Shown: in pieces, positions 58,649 to 64,000 of the stretch | How the letters are laid out: the number at the start of each line of letters is the position of its first letter | How positions within the stretch are numbered: the first letter of the stretch is position 1 | Source: Pacificoceanicola sp049803835 | Lineage (GTDB): Bacteria; Pseudomonadota; Alphaproteobacteria; Rhodobacterales; Rhodobacteraceae | Reading direction: 5' to 3' | DNA length: 64,000 nucleotides | NCBI RefSeq assembly: GCF_049803835.1 | Contig: NZ_JBNAGK010000008.1 | Location: 124,001 to 188,000 of the forward strand | Notes under the pieces: model-generated | Seen by the model: the letters and a program-made list of their open reading frames with translations, nothing else | The model's database searches: none | What the model was told of the DNA's origin: nothing | Position numbers and translations under genes: made by a program

Positions 58649-61159
58649 TCATTCGGCCGGGGTGGCGACAGGGTCGGCATGCGGACCCCTCCGGCCCGCT
58701 TGTTCGGGCAGCGCCGGTGCGATCCGCCGCAGACGCAGGGCGTTGGTCAGCACGAAGACCGACGACAGCGCCATGGCCCCGGCCGCCAGCATCGGCGACA
58801 GCAGCACGCCCCAGATCGGGTAGAGCGCCCCCGCCGCCACAGGGATCAGCGCGGTGTTGTAGGCGAAGGCCCAGAACAGGTTTTCGCGGATGTTGCGCAT
58901 CGTGCGGGTGGAGACCTCGAAGGCATTCACCACCCCGCGCAGGTCGCCCGACATCAGCACCACGTCGGCGGATTCGATGGCCACATCGGTGCCCGTGCCA
59001 ATGGCAATCCCCACATCCGCATGGGCCAGCGCCGGCGCATCGTTGATCCCGTCCCCGACGAAAGCCACGGACTTTCCGTCCGAGCGCAGCGCGTCGAGCG
59101 CCGCGACCTTGCCATCCGGCAGGACGCCCGCGACAACGTGGTCGATTCCGGTCTCGCGGGCGATGACCTCGGCGGTGGCCTGCTTGTCGCCGGTGATCAT
59201 CGCGACGGTCAGCCCCTTGGCACGCAGGGCGGCAATCGCGGCCTTGCTGGCAGGTTTGACCGGATCGGCGACGCCGATGACCGCCGCGACCCGCCCGCCG
59301 ATGGCGGCATACAGCGCGGTACGGCCCCGGTTGGCGAGATCGGCCTCGCGATCCGCGAGGCTGGACACATTCACGCCTTCCTGAGTCATGTAGCGGTCAG
59401 CGCCGATCAGCACGTCGGTCCCGTCCACCTCGGCCCGCACACCATAGCCGGTGACGGAGGTGAACCCGGCAATCGCCGGCAGCACCGCCGCCTCCGCACG
59501 GGCCGCACGGACAATAGCTTCCGCCACCGGATGCTCGGACCGGGCCTCGACGGCGGCGATCATCGGCAGGACGGTTGCGCGGTCGAAGCCCGGTGCCAGC
59601 TCCAGATCGGTCAGTTCGGGGCGCCCCTCGGTCACGGTGCCGGTCTTGTCGAGCGCGACAACCTGCACGCCGTCCAGCGCCTGAAGCGCATCGCCTTTGC
59701 GGAACAACACCCCGAGTTCGGCGGCACGCCCGGTGCCCACCATGATCGAGGTCGGCGTCGCGAGGCCCATGGCGCAGGGACAGGCGATGATCAGCACGGA
59801 CACCCCGGCCACCAGCGCCATGGTCAGCGCAGGCTGCGGCCCGACGACCAGCCAGACCAGCACCGTCAGCACGGCAAAGCTCATCACCGCGGGGACAAAC
59901 CACAAGGTGATGCGGTCGACGAGGCCCTGAATCGGCAGCTTGGCCCCCTGCGCCTCTTCGACCATTCGGATGATCTGCGCCAGCGTGGTGTCCTGCCCGA
60001 CGCGGCTTGCCCGGATCTGCAGGCTGCCGGTTCCGTTGACCGTACCGCCGGTCACGGCGTCGCCCAAAGCCTTCGCGGCGGGGATCGGCTCGCCGGTCAG
60101 CATGCTTTCATCGACCCGGCTGGAGCCTTCCGTCACCTCGCCATCGACCGCGATGCGTTCACCCGGACGGACAAGCACGATGTCTCCCTGCACCAGATTT
60201 TCGACCGGGACTTCGACGGTCTCGCCGCCCCGCAGCACATGGGCAGTCCTGACCTGCAGGCCGAGCAGCGACTCGATGGCGGCCCCCGTCCGCCCCTTCG
60301 CCCGCGCTTCGAGGAACCGGCCGAGCAGGATCAGCACGACGATCACCGCCGCGGCCTCGAAATAGACTGCGCGCAGGTCGTCCGGGAGCAGACCCGGCAG
60401 GAAGGTTGCCACGACCGAATAGAGATACGCCGCGCCGGTGCCGACAGCGACGAGACTGTTCATGTCCGGCGCCCCCTTGAGCAGCGCGGGGATACCCTTG
60501 CGATAGAACATCTGCCCCGGCCCGATAAGAACGATGGAGGTCAGGATGAACTGCAGCACCCAGCTGGTCTGCTGACCGATTGTGGCATTGATCCAGTGGT
60601 GAAAGGCGGGAAAGGCGTGTCCGCCCATCTCCACGACGAACACCGGCAGGGCCAGCGCGGCGGCAAAAGCCATGCGACGCGACAGATCGCGCGCCTCGTT
60701 GGCCTTGCGGGTGCTGCGGTCCTCGGTGTCGGCTGGTCCGGACAGCCGCGCGGGATACCCCGCCTGCGTGCTGGCTGACACCAGGTCTGCCGGTGTCACC
60801 GCCCCTTCCGCAAAGGCCACGGTGGCGGTCTCCGACGCGAGGTTGACATTGACCTCCAGCACGCCGGGCACCGCCGCCAGTGCCTTGTCGACCCGCCCGA
60901 CACAGGATGCGCAGGACATGGACTCGATGTTCAGCGTCACGCGCCCGGTCCGCGCCGGATAACCAAGCTCGCGCAGCGCGGCAACCACGGCGTTTGCCCG
61001 ATCCGGCGAGTCCAGGGTCATCCGTGCACTTTCCGACGCAAGGTTGACGGCAACGTCTTCGACGCCGTCCAGCGCCGACAGGCCACGGTCGACGCGGCCT
61101 ACGCAGGAGGCGCAGGACATGCCTTCGACGGACAGGGTCAGGGGAATCGGGGCGGACAT
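58649..61159 (-). CDS. copA: Cu(I)-exporting P1B-type ATPase CopA
   Basis: 836 aa. Two N-terminal HMA domains with CxxC at Cys16/19 and Cys83/86 (MSCASCVGR twice), a transmembrane CPC motif (IACPCAMGLATP), phosphorylation site DKTGTVTEG, HP loop (SEHPVAEAIV), and GDGINDAPALAHADVG. The CPC plus two HMA domains is the CopA1-type signature. Exports cytoplasmic Cu(I). Strong ribosome site; promoter is CueR-type. Operon with cueR; copZ divergent. Confidence 0.95.
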   Translation of the reverse strand: MSAPIPLTLSVEGMSCASCVGRVDRGLSALDGVEDVAVNLASESARMTLDSPDRANAVVAALRELGYPARTGRVTLNIESMSCASCVGRVDKALAAVPGVLEVNVNLASETATVAFAEGAVTPADLVSASTQAGYPARLSGPADTEDRSTRKANEARDLSRRMAFAAALALPVFVVEMGGHAFPAFHHWINATIGQQTSWVLQFILTSIVLIGPGQMFYRKGIPALLKGAPDMNSLVAVGTGAAYLYSVVATFLPGLLPDDLRAVYFEAAAVIVVLILLGRFLEARAKGRTGAAIESLLGLQVRTAHVLRGGETVEVPVENLVQGDIVLVRPGERIAVDGEVTEGSSRVDESMLTGEPIPAAKALGDAVTGGTVNGTGSLQIRASRVGQDTTLAQIIRMVEEAQGAKLPIQGLVDRITLWFVPAVMSFAVLTVLVWLVVGPQPALTMALVAGVSVLIIACPCAMGLATPTSIMVGTGRAAELGVLFRKGDALQALDGVQVVALDKTGTVTEGRPELTDLELAPGFDRATVLPMIAAVEARSEHPVAEAIVRAARAEAAVLPAIAGFTSVTGYGVRAEVDGTDVLIGADRYMTQEGVNVSSLADREADLANRGRTALYAAIGGRVAAVIGVADPVKPASKAAIAALRAKGLTVAMITGDKQATAEVIARETGIDHVVAGVLPDGKVAALDALRSDGKSVAFVGDGINDAPALAHADVGIAIGTGTDVAIESADVVLMSGDLRGVVNAFEVSTRTMRNIRENLFWAFAYNTALIPVAAGALYPIWGVLLSPMLAAGAMALSSVFVLTNALRLRRIAPALPEQAGRRGPHADPVATPAE

Positions 61160-61189
61160 GGCGGTCTCCTTCGGCTCGGTGTTGACGGG

Positions 61190-61220
61190 GATATAGGGGT
61201 TCCAGTCACTGGAGGGTCAA
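61190..61220 (-). promoter_or_regulatory. CueR-type promoter of copA
   Basis: Read on the minus strand: TTGACC (61220-61215), 19-base spacer holding CCTCCAGTGACTGGAAC, then TATATC (61195-61190). Over-long spacer and the CTGGAAC half-site match known CueR promoters. About 24 bases of leader to the copA ATG. Confidence 0.85.
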
Positions 61221-61257
61221 GGGTTTTGAAAAAGTTTCCCGTGAGCCGGGCCGACCC

Positions 61258-61288
61258 TTGACCTTCCCCCTGCTGGAACCTCTATCTC
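61258..61288 (+). promoter_or_regulatory. CueR-type promoter of copZ
   Basis: TTGACC (61258-61263), 19-base spacer TTCCCCCTGCTGGAACCTC, TATCTC (61283-61288). It agrees closely with the E. coli copA CueR box as I recall it (TTGACCTTCCCC..GCTGGAAGG). ATG follows at 61320. Confidence 0.85.
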
Positions 61289-61319
61289 GCGGGCAGTCAA
61301 GACCCGGAAAGGTGTGACC

Positions 61320-61514
61320 ATGGACTTCAAAGTACCTGACATGAGCTGCGGCCACTGCACGTCGGCCATCGAGAAATCCGTCAAGGCGGCGGACCCGGCG
61401 GCGCGGGTGACCTGCGATCTGGGGACGCATACGGTGCACATCGACAGCGCCCTGAGCGCCGACCTGTTGTCCGACGCCATCAGGAGCGCCGGCTACGAAG
61501 CAACTGCCGCGTGA
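61320..61514 (+). CDS. copZ: copper chaperone, HMA domain (CopZ-like)
   Basis: 64 aa single HMA domain: FKVPDMSCGHCTSAIEKSVK with metal-binding CxxC, then a beta-alpha-beta repeat. Shuttles Cu(I) in the cytoplasm to CopA and CueR. Start at ATG 61320 with AAAGG upstream; a GTG two codons earlier is also open. Divergent from copA with a shared CueR-controlled region. Confidence 0.92.
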   Translation: MDFKVPDMSCGHCTSAIEKSVKAADPAARVTCDLGTHTVHIDSALSADLLSDAIRSAGYEATAA

Positions 61515-61625
61515 GAGCGTAAGGGGGCGTCAGCTTGGCATAGGGGCACGGGCCTGCCGGGCGCGCGGCCGGCCCGTCACCGACTCTTCGGGGACCTGGC
61601 CTTCCCGGTGCCGCGTCGCGGCCGG

Positions 61626-62666
61626 TCAATGCGCCCCGGGTACACGCCCTGGTGACGGTTCAGCGGGCGTCGCCTCCGGGACTGCCTTGCCCTCCAGCGC
61701 AGCGAAAGCCGCCGCCTGTTGTCGTGCCGCGCGGTAGCGGGCGAATTGCGTGTCGGCGATGGCCCCCAGCAGAATGACTCCGCCCATGACGGCAAAGTTC
61801 AGCGAGGACGGAATACCGAGCAGGTTCACAAGGTTCTGCAGCACCTGCAACAGAACCACCCCCAGAACCACCCCGACGATGGACCCCTCGCCGCCGCGCA
61901 GAGAGAAACCACCCAGAACCGCCGCCGCGATGGCATAGAGTTCATAGAAACTGCCATGAGAGGCCGGATGGATGGATCGCGTGTACATGGCGAAGAACAC
62001 CGCCGACAGCCCGGTCAGCATGGCGCAGATCACATAGGCGGTGATGATGACCCGTGTGGTGTTGATCCCGGAGAACCGCGCCGCCTCCTCGTTCTTGCCC
62101 ACCGCCAGAAGGTGACGACCAAAGACGGACCGGTGCAGCACGAACCATGACACCACCGCGACAAGGCCGAAGGCAACGATGGAATGCGGCACGCCCGACG
62201 TCCGTCCGGAAAAGACCCATTCGAGACTGGGATAATTCGCGCCAAAGGAAAACCCGGCGGTGCCGTCGGCGGTGTAGAACCGCGCGATGCCGCGATAGAT
62301 CAGCAGGCCGCAGAGCGTGACGACAAAGGGTTGCAGGCGCAGCCGGGTGATCAGAAGCCCATGGAGCACACCGATCACGGCGGCGAGACAAAGCACGATC
62401 ACCAATGCGATCGGCCAGGGCACACCCTGAACGACCACCATGTCGACGAACAACACGCCCAGCAGCGCAATGACCGATCCGACGGAGAGCTCGATCCCGG
62501 CCGTCACGATGACGAAGGCCTCGGCGATGGAGAATAGCCCGAACAAACCGATCAGGTTCGCGGTGTTGGCCAGGTTGATCGGCGACAGGAACCTTGGGTT
62601 GATGGCCGCGACCACCGCGGCCACGGCCAGAACGAGAACCGCGAGGCCGATATCCTTCTTCTGCAC
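61626..62666 (-). CDS. ribose-type sugar ABC transporter permease
   Basis: 346 aa from GTG 62666, with GGAAGGAAAC upstream; the longer frame overlaps the ATPase. BPD_transp_2 permease of the RbsC/XylH type with about ten hydrophobic segments, GIELSVGSVIALLGV and GLQ-type GGEGSIVGVVLGVVLLQVLQNLVNLLGI signatures. Forms an importer with the ATPase directly upstream. Sugar unknown; the binding protein gene is not in the window. Confidence 0.9.
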   Translation of the reverse strand: MQKKDIGLAVLVLAVAAVVAAINPRFLSPINLANTANLIGLFGLFSIAEAFVIVTAGIELSVGSVIALLGVLFVDMVVVQGVPWPIALVIVLCLAAVIGVLHGLLITRLRLQPFVVTLCGLLIYRGIARFYTADGTAGFSFGANYPSLEWVFSGRTSGVPHSIVAFGLVAVVSWFVLHRSVFGRHLLAVGKNEEAARFSGINTTRVIITAYVICAMLTGLSAVFFAMYTRSIHPASHGSFYELYAIAAAVLGGFSLRGGEGSIVGVVLGVVLLQVLQNLVNLLGIPSSLNFAVMGGVILLGAIADTQFARYRAARQQAAAFAALEGKAVPEATPAEPSPGRVPGAH

Positions 62667-62691
62667 GTCTTTGTTTCCTTCCGCTGGGATC

Positions 62692-64000
62692 CTATGAAAC
62701 CGCCAGGCCGAGAATGGCCTGCTCGCTGAGGGCATCCTGCGGCAGGATGCCGGTCACGCCCCCTTCGCGCATCACCGCCACGCGGTCCGAGACGCCGATC
62801 ACCTCTTCCATGTCGCTGGAGATCATCAGGATCGCGACCCCCTGCCCGGCCAGCGCGCGCATCAGCGCATAGACCTCGCCCTTGGCGCCCACGTCGATGC
62901 CGCGCGTCGGCTCGTCGAGGATGATGACGCGCGGGTTCATCGCAAGCCATTTCGCCAGTACGACCTTCTGCTGGTTGCCGCCGGACAGGGCGCCCACCGC
63001 GGTCTGCAGGCTGGCGGTCTTGATCCCCAGCCGTGCGCGGGCGGTGTCCCCCATCGCAGCCTCGGCCCGCCGGTCGACAAGGCCGCGCCTGCTCAGGCCG
63101 GCAAGGTTCGGCAGCGAGACATTCTCGACCACGGGGAAATCGAGAATTAGCCCCTCTTCCTTGCGGTTCTCGGGCACCAGACAGACACCGGACGCGATGG
63201 CCGCCGCCACGCCGTCGCGAAGCGGCATGCCATCGAGCCGGATCGTTCCGCCAAGTTTCGCGTCGATCCCGAAGACCGTCCGGGCCAGTTCCGAACGACC
63301 CGCACCCACCAGTCCCGCCAACCCTAGAATTTCGCCCGACTTGACGGACAGCGAAACCGGCGCATGGGGATAGGCCCGCGTGCGCAGCGCCTCGATCTCC
63401 AGAACCGGTCTGCCCGCCGCATGTGTCCGGTGGCCCGCATGGCGTCCGATCCTGCGGCCGACCATCATTTCGACCATCCGGTCGCGGGTGATTTCGGCTT
63501 TGTTCAGGGCGCCGGCGTTGTTGCCGTCGCGCAGCACGACAACCCGGTCGCAGACCTGCCGGATCTCGTCCAGTCGATGGGTGATGAACAGGACCGCCAC
63601 GCCCTGCGCCCGCAGATCGCGCATGACGGCGATCAACCGCTCGGTTTCCGAAAGCGTCAGGCTGGATGTCGGCTCGTCGAGCACCACGAGCCGTGCCCGC
63701 ATCGAGAGGGCGCGGGCGATCTCCAGCAATTGCTGGTCGGCGAGCGACAGATCGGCGGCGCTGTCGCCGGGTCGGAACCGCGCACCCAGCATGTCGAGGT
63801 ACGGCTGCACCTCACGCGCCATCGCAGCGCGATCCATCAGCCGAAACAATCCGCGACGCGGCTCGCGGCCCAACAGGATGTTCCCGGCCACGTCGAGGTT
63901 GGAAAAGGTGTTCAGTTCCTGATGCACCAGCGCGATGCCGGACGCCTGCGCCGCGCGCGGTGTCAGCCCGTCGTGCGCCTCTCCGTCGACCGTGATCCGC
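62692..64000 (-). CDS. sugar ABC transporter ATP-binding protein (RbsA-like), 5' end beyond window
   Basis: Partial: the frame remains open to the right edge, and the part upstream of VHQELNTFSNLDV (about 24 codons, with DGLTPRAAQASGIAL) is in frame, so the true start with the first Walker A is beyond 64000. First ABC half: LADQQLLEIARALS, LVVLDEPTSSLTL. Second: GLAGLVGAGRSELARTVFG (degenerate P-loop, as usual) and LSGGNQQKVVLAKW, VIILDEPTRGIDVG. RbsA/XylG-type double ABC ATPase, 25 bases from the permease. Confidence 0.9.
   Translation of the reverse strand, partial: RITVDGEAHDGLTPRAAQASGIALVHQELNTFSNLDVAGNILLGREPRRGLFRLMDRAAMAREVQPYLDMLGARFRPGDSAADLSLADQQLLEIARALSMRARLVVLDEPTSSLTLSETERLIAVMRDLRAQGVAVLFITHRLDEIRQVCDRVVVLRDGNNAGALNKAEITRDRMVEMMVGRRIGRHAGHRTHAAGRPVLEIEALRTRAYPHAPVSLSVKSGEILGLAGLVGAGRSELARTVFGIDAKLGGTIRLDGMPLRDGVAAAIASGVCLVPENRKEEGLILDFPVVENVSLPNLAGLSRRGLVDRRAEAAMGDTARARLGIKTASLQTAVGALSGGNQQKVVLAKWLAMNPRVIILDEPTRGIDVGAKGEVYALMRALAGQGVAILMISSDMEEVIGVSDRVAVMREGGVTGILPQDALSEQAILGLAVS

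Noticed and set aside
1..64000. tRNA, rRNA or CRISPR array
   Set aside because: No cloverleaf-type sequences with CCA-end context, no rRNA-like stretches, and no regularly spaced repeats of CRISPR size were seen on reading; a tRNAscan or CRISPR search would be decisive.

Overview
The window is high-GC chromosomal DNA with short intergenic gaps, many 4-base ATGA or TGATG overlaps, and gene content typical of Rhodobacteraceae (the Roseobacter/Paracoccus part of the Alphaproteobacteria). Pointers are a class I lysyl-tRNA synthetase, a TauE/SafE gene beside its TIGR02186-type partner, a VPLPA-CTERM protein, an orphan NAD-type formate dehydrogenase alpha subunit, and the GC-rich palindromes and 'ccaaa-tattt' intergenic motifs common in that family. 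I saw no rRNA, tRNA, CRISPR array, integrase or intact prophage. One REP-associated transposase (RAYT) is present with its REP palindromes.

Layout. 0.2-4.1 kb: SPFH/NfeD membrane pair, then a hybrid histidine kinase and OmpR-type regulator. 4.1-10.4 kb: a tiny membrane protein, an M20-type amidohydrolase, formate dehydrogenase alpha, a branched-chain aminotransferase and a universal stress protein. 10.5-12.9 kb: a VPLPA-CTERM exported protein, Nfu-type Fe-S carrier, TsaB and RimI. 13.0-18.5 kb: a BMP-family nucleoside ABC importer operon with a LysE-type exporter gene between its two permease genes. 18.6-23.7 kb: sulfite/sulfonate exporter pair, thioesterase, PriA, transaldolase. 23.9-35.6 kb: mostly single genes (ParA-like ATPase, HugZ-like protein, a large beta-helix protein without signal peptide, DUF4864, an ImmA/IrrE-like protein that has lost its HExxH, LysS, TerB-like, L,D-transpeptidase, PBP4-type DacB with a Tat signal, NadD). 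35.7-40.8 kb: chemoreceptor, EttA and the RAYT.

40.8-55.0 kb is the most coherent block, a predicted catabolic island for carnitine, gamma-butyrobetaine and glycine betaine. One minus-strand run encodes an acyl-CoA dehydrogenase, an NDP-forming acyl-CoA ligase, a CaiD-like carnitinyl-CoA dehydratase, a BKACE (dehydrocarnitine cleavage) enzyme, an SDR, and a carnitine dehydrogenase-thioesterase fusion. A second minus-strand run encodes a dimethylglycine/sarcosine dehydrogenase-like FAD-GcvT protein, a non-pyrrolysine MttB-family methyltransferase and a beta-hydroxyacid dehydrogenase. A GlxA/CdhR-type AraC regulator and a LysR regulator are each read divergently from one of the two runs and have visible operator-like repeats. 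The first run would convert gamma-butyrobetaine or carnitine to glycine betaine and the second would demethylate it. This is inferred from family and context.

55.2-64.0 kb: cold-shock gene, a small DUF2938 membrane protein, RbsD/FucU mutarotase, M29 aminopeptidase, a CueR-controlled copper module (copA-cueR with divergent copZ, two clear CueR-type promoters), and the permease and partial ATPase of a ribose-type sugar ABC importer running off the right edge.
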